A stretch of 64,000 nucleotides of DNA. It comes from Axinella damicornis. Taxonomy: Eukaryota > Porifera > Demospongiae > Axinellida > Axinellidae. The DNA lies in NCBI GenBank assembly GCA_963931865.1, contig OZ007506.1, positions 16,940,242-17,004,241 on the forward strand. The letters run 5' to 3'. The position numbers and the translations under genes were made by a program. This document shows positions 12,472 through 21,718 of the stretch, in pieces (the first letter of the stretch is position 1; each line of letters starts with the position of its first letter). The notes beneath the pieces are model-generated. The model had not been told where the DNA came from and did no database searches. It saw only the letters and a program-made list of their open reading frames with translations.

Positions 12472-15400
12472 TGCCATCAACAGTCTGGGACACGACCACA
12501 GTGGTGCAGACATACACAGCCTCTCACCACTCATAAGGCATGTCACAGCTACAGTGTACGTATGTCAGGGTCCACAGTATGAGCACATTAACAAACCTAC
12601 TCACCAGTAAAAGCATTCATGAAGGTGGAGAGAGATCGAGTGAGCATCTTGAAGAAGGGGTCTCGGACCGGGTATCGCTGGGACCCGCAGAGCGTCGTGT
12701 GTTCCAGGATGTGGGGAACACCAGTGCTGTCCATTGGTGTTGTGCGGAAACCAACACTGCCAGTGAGGGGGAAGTGCATTGGCATAAGTGAGTGCATGTG
12801 GGGGAAGGGAAGAGGGGGGTGTAGTATTAGTGTGTAGCCGAGTGAGTTAGCCGGATTACAACTGATAACAAGAGATAGTGACACTCTGACTATAATCAAC
12901 TCAGCACAACTCAGCACAAGTCCGAAGTACAGTACAAGACACATACACAGTGTGTTATGTTATGTAACCTTTGGTAATGTGTCACATTACCAAAGGTTAC
13001 ATAACATAACATATGCATATATACACAATACACAATCTAGCTACTACAACAGGGGGAAGTGCACACATGTGCATGTGCGTAGTACGTGTGTGTGTGTGTG
13101 TGAGTGCACATGCGTGCATACATGCACATAATTATTCGTACTTGTGTGCGCATTTGTGTGTGTGTGCATGTGTGTGTGTGTGTATGTGCATGTGGGTGAG
13201 GACCCACAACTTGGTACATGTATGCATTTAATTCAGTTTCGAACTGGTAGAGTCCTCATTACAATGGGGAGGTCCTCATCACAAGGGGGTATGAATTGTA
13301 ATGTGGCGAAGTGGGGGCAAAAGGAAACCCTGTAAGTGTCTACAGTCTCACCACTCAATATGGACTAGCAAATTAATGTTCTTCAATCACCTCACCTGAA
13401 GACGTTATTGCTATCCTTCCTAGCAACATGAAGGTGCTGGGCTCCAGTCTGCCCGTGGGTCAGCTGCACAGCAGTGAGGTCAAAGTCCGGGATGGGGGTC
13501 ACACTCTGCACCGTGTAGCCATGGAGTTTGGTTCCCACCGTCAGCTTGGCTAGAGGGGGACAGGGGGAGCACAAGTACAATGTAGGGAAACACAGCATGT
13601 TCTTCGCAACGACTCATATACTGTGACAGTCAATGTTCCTGTACACATTCATTAGGACTCAAGTGACCAAAGGCTTTGCGTTCTTTTGGTGATCACAAAT
13701 CCAGTGCTTAGTGTGTATACAACTATATACGTACATGTATGTACTGTAAATACATGTAAGCCCACTTCTATTGTATGGGCCAAAGTTGTTGTAATGGGTT
13801 TCCCCAGGAAACTACTCAGGGTGAAACAGCCACCAACACAATATACAACTTACAGAGAGCAAACAAAAGCCGCAAGTATGTGTCTCTTGTAAGAACAGGC
13901 TTCTACATGTAGCTGATTCTATAGCTGAGTCTGCACTAGCATTATTCCCAGGCCATTCCCATTGCCAGTATTGGATGGCTTACAGAATGCAAATATGGCT
14001 GGGAAGGTTTGGGAGATTTTATGACATGATCGAGTGACGTCATTGGGCACAGTACGTGGACAGAGGGGAGAAGGGGGCAGACTGCAAGACTGAAAAATAA
14101 GAAGTATTTATGCTGCCTCGCTACGCTCCACAAGGCCTCAAGCCCTTGAAACACATACTACACAAGTTCAAGATCCTTCAGAGAGATGTCAGGCCGACCG
14201 CCAAGGCCCAACTACAGCATCAACCCAAACAGTGGCTGTGACCTTGTACCAGTGTGTTGCTGCTTCTGAGTGCAAGTGGCAGGCTTTGTAGCAAGCATAT
14301 TATAGCCTAGATAAAGGCAGCATAAAAATTAATACTGCTCATTGTTCAGGATGCGGGGTGTGGGAGAAATGTATTCTGGTAGATGGGCCCCTTCCCTCCT
14401 CTGTCCACCTAGTGGATATTGACGCCACTCACGTGATGAAATCTCTGAGGTCTACATGTAGCTTCCCCACTGTATTTTGCATACTGAAAGCAATGGAGGT
14501 GGGAAAACAAAAAGTTGTTTTCTCAAAAAAAACTAATGATGGCCTATCATAATTATTCTCGAAAAAGCAAAGACACAAGGGGGTAATTACACATCCTCAG
14601 TTTTCAAAAATGACATTTGTAGCTTCTTTGGCGGCCATTATCCTATTAGCACATCAGTAGGGTAAATTTACAAACATTGTACAACCCTTATTTTGAGTGT
14701 GGACATGTGCAAGCAATTTAAACAAGTGGCAACCACACTACTGGTACATGTACATGTAGCTGGTGCTACTCGACGGTAGCACAAGCTAAGTATTACAGCT
14801 CATTCCAATTAATGCACACGTAATGTGATGAACATGCTCAGTCGATTGAGTTGGCAATGGCAGCCAAAGGGATCACCACTACAGCACTCACAGCTTCACC
14901 AGCTCTGTGAGTTTCAGCACATAATTATGCCTCAGCAAATAACAGCGATCACAACTGTGTGGTCAGAATATTGGGGCCTTTCGTTGGAGCTGTGCTGGCA
15001 GCAAAAGTCGAAGAGAGTGCTCCAGCAATGGCGGCTGATGGGAAGACATATATCTCCACCACCAAGGTGAGTTTCAGCTTTTGGTTTTATACATTTGTGT
15101 CAGTGCATGTTAGCAATGACGATTGATAGTGTAGTCATGCAGAATCTTTGTAGGCCACGCAAGTAGTCAAACATTAATTATTTATTTACATGGCACAATT
15201 TTTCCCCCTACCAATAGTAGTGTTGTTTAAAAGTGCTCCCACCTTGCTTGCTCAATATCAGAAAACAGAACGAGCATCACACAATTGCGCAGATTCTTCA
15301 CCAACTGGAGGTGCCGCAGAGTATATACTGTTTACAGAAATGCTGCTTAATTGTGCTGACCTCATCACATGCATGAGGTAACAGTCAACAAATGAAAGCT

Positions 15401-16649
15401 TTTGCAAGCTACTAGAAGCTTTTTGGCATCGATTAAGTGCAGAAGTGCTGTACTTTCATTGCTCCGAGTTGCAAGAAGACTCCCAAAACAGTCTGATTCG
15501 CTATATATATAATTGCCCAAAAAGTCAATGACTGGCACACTGACACACAGATGATTAGTTAACCCACATGCACACGCACGGGGCGACAATAAACTGGAAA
15601 ACCATCGCACATGTGTATGCAATGGGAGTTGGAAGGCCTAGAAGTTTCATTGCCTCACCTGCCTCTTCCAAGGGGTTAGTTCTGTCTCTGCATGGCAAAG
15701 AGCTATGGAGGCACCGCCAATGGAACCCAGCCCTGTGTGGGGAGGTTAAAACCACCAATTTCATTGCAGTGGAGGGATATATAATACGTCCGAATAACAG
15801 TGAGCAATAGGGCTCAACAATTTCCCTAGTCAACCAATTGGCTAATAGTTTTAACACCTAATTGAGTACTAAACGGGAAGTTAGACAGCTTCAGCCACCT
15901 TGACTCGCAGTTCCTGTGTTGGCAGCGGAACAGGTTCAGCAGACCTGCTACCACCAGACCAATGTTTGCTGTATGGCGCCTGAGCTGAAACTAGCAGAGC
16001 TCTCAGCCATCTTGTCACAACCATGAGCATGAGGTAATGAATTGCGCATGTGCAGCGACTAATCAGCACACAAGAATCAACAGCCCAGATTCAGTTGATT
16101 AGTTGACTACATGTAATTTAACTAATTGCCCAGGGGTATTAAGATTCTTCATTGGCCATCGCCTCCCATGTGTCTACCATCTGTCTACCTGACGGTAACC
16201 GCTCACGACCAGATCATCCAGGCATTCCCCTTCCATATTTGCATACTGCAAGCAATCAAAGGTTGGAGGTGGAAACGGCCTGGGAATAAGGCTAAGAAAG
16301 TGCCACTACTTTTACTTTGTGTAATGCCAGGAGACAAAACAGTACCAGACTCTCCCTCTCTCTTATTTGTTGCACTGCAAGTACTTAAGTTGGAAGAAGT
16401 ATGGGCAGCAATGCTAATTGTTCTGTTCTGGGTCACCATCCTCCTGGTAATGCATAGTAGCCACTGCGTCAGAGGCGGGAATGACTCCCTGTATCTGTGT
16501 CCTTGCTTCATGGACTAAATGGAAAAGGCGAAGACACCTGTTGCATTTGCATCAGAACACCCTAATGTTGAGGCTAGCAAGAAAGGGTGCTGATGGCCAG
16601 TGGTGCGACCTGGCAAGCATATGCCCTCATGTCAGAGGGGAGTTATTCG

Positions 16650-16681
<32 letters not shown>

Positions 16682-18377
16682 ATCATTTGCATTGCGGGAA
16701 TCATTCACATCAGGGGGAATCATTTGTGTCGGGAGAGTCATTCATGTCAAGGGGGAGTCATTCGTGCCCAGGCACATGCAGATGTTAGGGGAGTCACTCA
16801 CACCTAGGCACCAGTGACTGGGAGTCACGTACGAACTACGAAACTTAAGGGAGTCATTCACGCCTATAACAACGGGATTACTAATAAGGGAGTAAACATC
16901 ATGGCACTTGCTTATCCACGTGGTCAGCACCTGACCTTCTTGCCCAGCAGCCAGTTCCACATCTAGTGAGACAAAACATAGTTGTACAACCCTTCAGTGG
17001 ATCGAAGTATTCGACAGCAGAGCTAGCTGACAGTGCAATGTCCACGTGGTCGTGGAACAACAAAACCGGATGCAACTCCAATGTCAAAGGTCAAAGTTTG
17101 GAGGTCAATAACAGTTGTAAATAAGGGCTTGCCTCTGACATGCATATGTCTGAGCTGACTGCCGACTGCATAAATCTGCGCGAGTTCAACTGCAGTGACT
17201 AGGTGAGAGATGTCTGGAAGTGGCTATACCATAGTACGTGTATCTTATCCACAGGTAAGGTAGTCTCGCGGGGCCAGACCCACATGTACACGTATATGGA
17301 AGGGAGGTCCGTGTGGTTCTGGCCCCGCGAGACTACAGGTAAGGCGGGGCAATTCCGATGAATTTGTCGGAATAGCCCCAATAGCAAATTTTACGGTAGC
17401 CGTAAGTACGAGACGCTAGAGAAAGCTGATTGTGCCAGGTGTAACAGCACAAGGTTGCTTTAAGAGTACCCAGACATAATTCTGAGTTCTGGCACCGGTG
17501 TGCAGTGTGCCAGACAGGCCTCCAACGGTCTAATATAGAGCAATTGCATTGACGTCACAAAACCATGTGACCGAGTACTTCTGCATGGCAAAAGAGCATG
17601 AAGTTCAATGGCAGCTGAACGGACACTACTGTCTCACAGGTCGCGTACCCATTCGATCTAATCAGCATGGTAACTGCGCTACAGCAACAGTTGTAGTCTT
17701 ATGAATATAACGGAGGGTGTTTCGGTTGTTTTACGGGCGGTGACGTCAAATGTAGCCGCTCTGTTGTGGCACCACAGAGCCGATATACCTACGAAGAGTT
17801 GGTTTCAGCTGGCATTCTGCACATTGAGTCTGAATTTTACGAGCCCCGCCTTACCTTACATGTAGTTCACAATGGCATGTGAACGGGAAATCACGCCGTA
17901 AGGCGATTTTGTTCAAATAATGCCCTCAAGCAGAATGTGAAACGCCATCAGGCCTAACTGTTGGATAATACCATGCACTGGGAAACATCACTCAACTATT
18001 ATACTAGTGGAATGCAGGACATTGGAGGGCGAGCCTGAGCGAAGTGCATGCACCGGGACATGCCGGCAAGGAGCAGTTGCATTCACATGACTGTCAGAAT
18101 GTGACTGGGCAATGAGCATAGGCCACAGAAATTATGGCACTAAACATACACTCGTACACATCACAGCAACTGTGAGTCAGGTTAGCGTTTATAGCTGAAG
18201 CAGTCTAGCAGCAACATCACCGGCCATGCGGTAGGCCCACCGTCTTTGTCCGCGGAGTGTTGCCACCGAGGAGGCAGAATGTTCGTGGTGCTCTAGCCAA
18301 TGTCCACGAGTGGTCTCTCCTTTGTTGTCGCCATCGTCCGTCAAACAGGTAGCTAGACGGTTCACGATTCCTTGCAT
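469..18377 (-). CDS. PITRM1: Presequence protease, mitochondrial (M16C metallopeptidase), N-terminal half, 13 exons, partial at left edge
   Basis: Degrades presequence and other peptides in the mitochondrial matrix (family knowledge). Exons in transcript order: 18221-18377 (tentative), 13396-13549, 12605-12756, 11487-11601, 9040-9136, 8624-8731, 8380-8432, 7409-7535, 6724-6812, 4626-4754, 2697-2810, 1818-1914, 469-546. All have GT-AG borders and consistent phases, giving 490 codons. The zinc-binding HxxEH motif is HILEH (about residues 119-123) after [12 protein letters not shown]; the downstream glutamate lies in FNEMKG at the end of the 9040-9136 exon. Other family landmarks are [40 protein letters not shown] and SVGLQG. 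The C-terminal half must lie left of base 1. The first exon is chosen only because its phase-1 donor fits and it encodes [11 protein letters not shown], similar in place and charge to the human presequence junction; its N-terminal part is acidic for a targeting peptide, so it may be wrong. Confidence 0.88.
1066..1150 (+). repeat. Dispersed repeat, copy 2, with (GACA)n microsatellite
   Basis: Same block as bases 1-74, here starting with about eight GACA units. The interval between the copies (547-1817 is one PITRM1 intron) shows no other coding signal. Confidence 0.6.
3036..3314. mobile_element. Long near-perfect palindrome, fold-back MITE
   Basis: Two arms of about 125-130 bp match almost base for base as inverted repeats around a short A/T-rich centre near 3165-3185. 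The outer ends read CTAGGGGCAAAA and TTTTGCCCCTAG. If the ends are GGGGC, the flanking TA on each side fits a Tc1/mariner-type TA target. It lies in a PITRM1 intron and has no coding capacity. Confidence 0.85.
4108..4158 (+). repeat. (GAA)n-rich microsatellite
   Basis: AAGAAGAAG-type purine run. It follows a stretch (about 3889-4083) with a GCGCATGCGC motif, an ATGGCG start and an open segment ending in a GTGAGC donor-like site. I cannot assign a gene to that stretch. Confidence 0.7.
4426..4459 (+). repeat. Poly-C homopolymer (interrupted by one T)
   Basis: A run of more than 30 C with a single T near 4440, in a PITRM1 intron. Length is unreliable in assemblies. Confidence 0.9.
6026..6644. 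mobile_element. TAGCCTCG-family element, 619 bp, ~70 bp terminal inverted repeats, 9-bp target duplication
   Basis: The left end starts TAGCCTCGTTCCCAGGCC and the right end is its inverse, GGCCTGGGAACGAGGCTA; the inverted match continues about 70 bp inward. The element is flanked by exact 9-base direct repeats AATTGTACC at 6017-6025 and 6645-6653. The interior (about 480 bp) is unrelated to the ends and contains an open stretch on the minus strand (6301-6669) rich in R, S and K that I do not recognise. It sits in a PITRM1 intron. Probably non-autonomous. Confidence 0.9.
7578..7604 (+). repeat. Poly-G homopolymer and flanking GGA/GAG purine tract
   Basis: A run of about 27 G followed to about 7803 by purine-rich (GAGAGG-type) sequence and a second G run near 7787-7803, just beside the PITRM1 exon 7409-7535. 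It is polypyrimidine on the gene's strand and could supply the acceptor tract. Confidence 0.85.
8074..8178. mobile_element. Short TAGCCTNA-family hairpin MITE, ~105 bp
   Basis: Inverted arms of about 42 bp (TAGCCTTATTCCCAAGCC... against ...GGTCTGGGAATGAGGCTA) flank a short loop. A clear 9-base duplication is not visible at this copy. Confidence 0.75.
9366..10150 (+). repeat. GGA/G-rich purine tract, left part
   Basis: Nearly pure A/G sequence of about 0.8 kb made of degenerate GGAGGA, GGGAGGAAGAG and longer units (the phrase GGGCTGGGAGTGAGGAGGA recurs). Long apparent open frames of Pro/Ser or Gly/Arg here are low-complexity artefacts. It is polypyrimidine on the PITRM1 sense strand. Confidence 0.95.
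10203..10317 (-). CDS. Second copy of PITRM1 exon 4 (mutually exclusive exon or assembly duplicate)
   Basis: This 115 bp exon encodes the same 38-residue segment ([13 protein letters not shown]...LRELDF) as the exon at 11487-11601. Both have AG acceptors and GT donors. They differ at a few bases, one changing the Q of DFQNLL to H. Because 115 is not a multiple of three, using both exons in one transcript would shift the frame, so only one can be used at a time. Flanking intron sequence is also duplicated. The copies are separated by the GGA-rich tract and the assembly gap, so a haplotype or gap-filling artefact is possible. Confidence 0.7.
10397..10596. other. Assembly gap, 200 N
   Basis: Exactly 200 unknown bases, a placeholder-like length, bordered on the right by the GGA tract and on the left by the duplicated PITRM1 exon flank. 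Confidence 1.
10597..11452 (+). repeat. GGA/GAGG-rich purine tract, right part
   Basis: About 0.85 kb of (GGA)n and (GAGGG)n with recurring longer units around GATGGGTTGGGAGTGAGG. Together with the left part and the gap it separates the two copies of PITRM1 exon 4. Confidence 0.95.
12431..12470 (+). repeat. Poly-C run, 40 bp
   Basis: Uninterrupted 40 C, in the PITRM1 intron between the HxxEH exon and exon 4. Confidence 0.95.
12954..13010. repeat. Perfect 57-bp inverted repeat (hairpin)
   Basis: GTTATGTTATGTAACC... folds back exactly on its downstream half, with almost no loop. It is followed by a GT/TG-rich stretch (about 13085-13195). Confidence 0.85.
13085..13195 (+). repeat. (GT)n-rich microsatellite region
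   Basis: Several interrupted TG runs with TGCATG spacers, in the PITRM1 intron between exons 2 and 3. Confidence 0.75.
14840..15080 (+). repeat. Dispersed repeat, plus-orientation copy
   Basis: Shares ordered blocks with 19030-19330 read on the other strand: ACAGCGATCA...GTGTGGTCAGAA, then GTCG(A/G)AGAGAG, AGCAATGGCGGC, ATATCTCCA and ACCAAGGTGAGTTTCAGC. I see no protein match, so I treat it as a transposon-like repeat. It lies in the large (about 4.7 kb) proposed first intron of PITRM1; the rest of 13.6-18.2 kb shows no gene I recognise. Confidence 0.6.
16654..16681 (+). repeat. Poly-G run, 28 bp, followed by degenerate CATT-spaced repeats
   Basis: Homopolymer of G, then a roughly 25-30 bp degenerate repeat built on GGGAGTCATTC(A/G)(C/T)G up to about 16870. 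Confidence 0.8.
17261..17335. mobile_element. TAGTCTCG-family hairpin MITE, 75 bp, perfect 9-bp target duplication
   Basis: Ends are TAGTCTCGCGGGGCCAGACC and its near-perfect inverse. The exact 9-base direct repeat CAGGTAAGG flanks it at 17252-17260 and 17336-17344. This is a sequence variant of the TAGCCTCG family with the same target-site length. Confidence 0.88.
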
Positions 18378-18969
18378 TGAGGACGTGCATAGCTAGAGTT
18401 CGTTGAAATTGAATAGTATTGTGCACGTGCAAGTGAAATTCGCTGATTTAAAATTTACGGTAATTGCAAAATCCACAAACGCACAAACATACACACGCAC
18501 TGCGCAATGAAGTCACGCTAGTGTGGGGCTTGCTCAGGCTCGCCCCAATGAGTATATTGCAGTGTAGCTACATTAATTGCTGCATGCATTCAAGCTGTGG
18601 GTTCGTTGGACATCTGGCCTTGCTAAATATAATGGTATCAAAATTAATGTCATCACAGCAGTGAATGCACGCATGAAAGAATGGACAAGAAAGCATGCTG
18701 GTAACAATATTTGAGCATGATGCAATACTATGTTACGGAATGTGTTATCATAATTCTATGAAATCACTCTTTGTGCATGCCTATGATTCCGTATAGATTA
18801 CGATTTTAACATGACTCTGTCTCTCATGGATATTCATGATTTTAGCTTATTGTACTAGGCCAATCAAGATGTTTTTCTGTACTGTGGTTTTCCATTGTTA
18901 CACTCCTGGTGCCGCGTAAATTATATACATGTGTAGCTAATGTTCGAATACTTGGGATTGGCCTACAAA

Positions 18970-19330
18970 GATTCTGACTACACTGCCGTGATCGCTATTG
19001 AGCACTGACCTGAACGTAAAAAGTTGGTGCTGAAACTCACCTTGGTCATGGAGATATGTGCGCTTTTGTCTCGCCGTTGGCCGCCATTGCTCTAGCGCTC
19101 TCTCCGACTTCTGGTGGCAGTACCGTTCTTAGGAAAGGCACACGAAGGTTCTGACCACACGGCCATGATCGCTGTCGTTCACTGACACTTACAAGCCGAA
19201 ACTCACCGTGCTGGCGCAGCTGTGAGCGCTGTAACAATTTCTTGTCTTCCCCATGTCCGCCATTACAACTGAGCGTGGCTGCCATTACAACTGAGCGTGG
19301 CTGCCATTACAACTGAGCGTGGAGCGTGGC
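18970..19330 (-). repeat. Dispersed repeat, minus-orientation copy, with internal ~170 bp tandem and 3x 22-bp tail
   Basis: The reverse strand carries the same blocks as 14840-15080. A roughly 170 bp sub-unit (TTCTGAC(T/C)ACAC..GCC(A/G)TGATCGCT and CCGAAACTCACC) is present twice. Three exact 22-bp units (ACAACTGAGCGTGGCTGCCATT phase) close the block near 19259-19325. Confidence 0.6.
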
Positions 19331-19860
19331 ATGTGTGTTAATTGGAATGAGCTGCAATACCTAACTTGCACTACCAACAAGTTACAACCGGTTGCAACGG
19401 CTCCTACCAGGAGTGCGGTCGCCCCTCGACAAACAAAAGAAGTTTTTTTGAGTTGTAATACAGTCGCAAGTGTCACTAATGTAAAGTGGCTGAAATTCAA
19501 TCCACAGATGTCCCAACAGTGACTGATATTGTATAGTGTAGTTAGAGAAGCTAGTACCGGAAACATAAACAATTGCAATTGGTTACCTATGTGTCATTGC
19601 TCACTAGCCTCTATGCTACAATCTATGAAGATCACTTGACAGGACACGTCAACAGGGATGTGTCAAGTACATACATGTACATAGAATGGAGCATGGTTCC
19701 TTTGCAGAACATGACTATAATACCAGAGACTGTAGAGTATAGGGGGAATAAGCTTTGCTATCTTCCTCTAATTTCAATCACGTACACCCAGTGTGGACCT
19801 TGACCCAGGGGCCTGGGGACTTGAATTGGCATACCAGATTCTCCACTCAGTTACTTCCAG

Positions 19861-20204
19861 GGGCGTAGCTAGGATTTTGAGACCGAGGAGGCATTATTCA
19901 TGAGATAAGTAATCGCACGGCAAATTATTCATGAGATATTACTTCCGCAGTGTACACAAACAGTGGCTCTCAAAATGCTACGCAATACGCCGGTGCCCTG
20001 ACTGTCCCAGACTTGCAACACTTTTATCCGCGTTAGGAGTACACCGGCTCATGGTCAGCCTAACTCCGGTCTCTATATAGCTAGCTCTGCCATCAGATTG
20101 AACACACATCATATGCGGCGTGTGCGAGGATCTAGAACGCGCTCGTCATTATTCAGAAAAGTGAGGAGGCAGCTGCCTCCTCTGTCTCAATGCTAGCTAC
20201 GCCC
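19861..20204. mobile_element. GGGCGTAGCTAG-family element, copy 1, ~345 bp
   Basis: The left end GGGCGTAGCTAGGATTTTGA and the right end (inverse GGGCGTAGCTAGCATTGAGA) form terminal inverted repeats of about 30 bp including GAGGAGGCA. A second copy at 49864-50221 shares the interior, including CGGTGCCCTGACTGTCC and ATTCAGAAAAG. Confidence 0.82.
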
Positions 20205-21718
20205 ATAACTTCGTGAGGTATACGATTGTGCCATTGACTGTAACATTATGGTGCACTTGGTAACTATCATCTGATGCAATCATTGCCAATGTTTTCAGTG
20301 ATTTGTTGTCAAGCCTGTTACGTGAAACCATATCTGTATCTATGGGTTAGTGGAGATGGAGCCGGTGGTGGTGCGTATAGTTGTCTCAATTGAGTCAGAG
20401 AAAGGCAACTCAAACCCTCAGTCAGAGGTCTCTGGAGGAGACAGTGATGCTGAGTGCATGGGAGATATCTGAGGTTCCGATGATGATACCATAGTTTCAG
20501 TTAATTTCCTGGTGGGGAAATTTTTAGCGGCATATGTGGGTGAAGCTAGTAAGACCATGAATATTAAACGCGCAAAATATTTTTCCACAGCTACAGCATA
20601 ACTGTCCTTCATGTTCCTGGCTCACGCTCACACAGTAGCTCTTTCCCGACAGCTTGTTCCCATATGTTGCTGTAAACGTGGTAGCCATGCACACACAACT
20701 TGATCGCTAACTCATTGGGTCCTCCTCACAGTCACTCGTGTCAATAGTAAATTATTACTGAGTGGAATTAATTTTTCGTGATGATAAGATTTCCCTCCGT
20801 GAGATATTTGTATGTCACTTTTAGTGGTTCTACTGTGAAATTATTGCCACGCGAAATAATCGGCAACTATGGTAGATGGAGTGATGCCAGTAGCATTGAG
20901 GAATCAGCTGTTGATTTCTGTAGCTGGATCTTTGATGCATACGTACATTCACATTTTATAAGGAGTCAATCACATAATACGTAGTATTCATAAACAATTA
21001 TGTAATACTGGGTGAAAATATATAACGCCAGACCCTTGTAAGAAATTGAGGAAAGTCACCTAAATGGACTAAGTGAGCAACTCTACAAATAAGTGAGTGA
21101 ATAATCCAATATGCCAATTCAAGTCCCTGGGTCCCATGTCCCCTGGGTCCCCTGTCCTCTGCTCCCTGGATCCCAGGTCGTCTAGTTCCTGGGTCTCAGG
21201 TCATCTGGTTCCTGGGTCCCAGGTCGTCTGGTCCCTGGGTCCCAGGTCCAATGAATATAGTGTCCTGCTTGCAGGTGAATCTGGGAACTAATAATTAAGC
21301 AAGGTATGGCTAACGGAATTTGCTGTGTGAGCATGACAAATTCTGTTTGTGTACATATATGTTCAAATAAGATTCGATAACCTAGGAATGCTACGCCACA
21401 CCTCCAATGAAGGCTTTCATGCAGGTCCTAGGCCCCATTAGTAGGGGGTGGTGATATGACATCATCACTGAACTCACTTGAATTACCATAAATGACATTG
21501 CTCAGGCTTGTTTTTCTGGAAGGGCAAAGGGCGAATTCCTTTTTCAATTCATGTATGTATACCAATTGCAACTGACCCGACACTGATGAGATGATAGTAT
21601 GTTCAATACCTGCAATTACTGTCATGAATCTGCATGATCTATAATCGTATGTATGAATTCATGTAATGATCACCAGTGAAACAGTACATGATTGATCCCT
21701 TTTGCTTGGTAATCAGGT
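20205..21718. other. Intergenic region upstream of the ankyrin gene
   Basis: No recognised gene. There is a 38-codon open frame at 20356-20472 (plus) without homology I know, a G/T-C-rich minisatellite at 21122-21250, and a splice acceptor-like site (TTTGCTTGGTAATCAG) two bases before the ankyrin start codon, which suggests a non-coding first exon somewhere in this interval. Confidence 0.4.
21122..21250 (+). repeat. ~26-bp minisatellite (CTGGGTCCCAGGTCGTCTGGT)
   Basis: Five or so degenerate direct copies of a unit built on CCTGGGTCCCAGGTC, in the intergenic region before the ankyrin gene. Confidence 0.8.
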
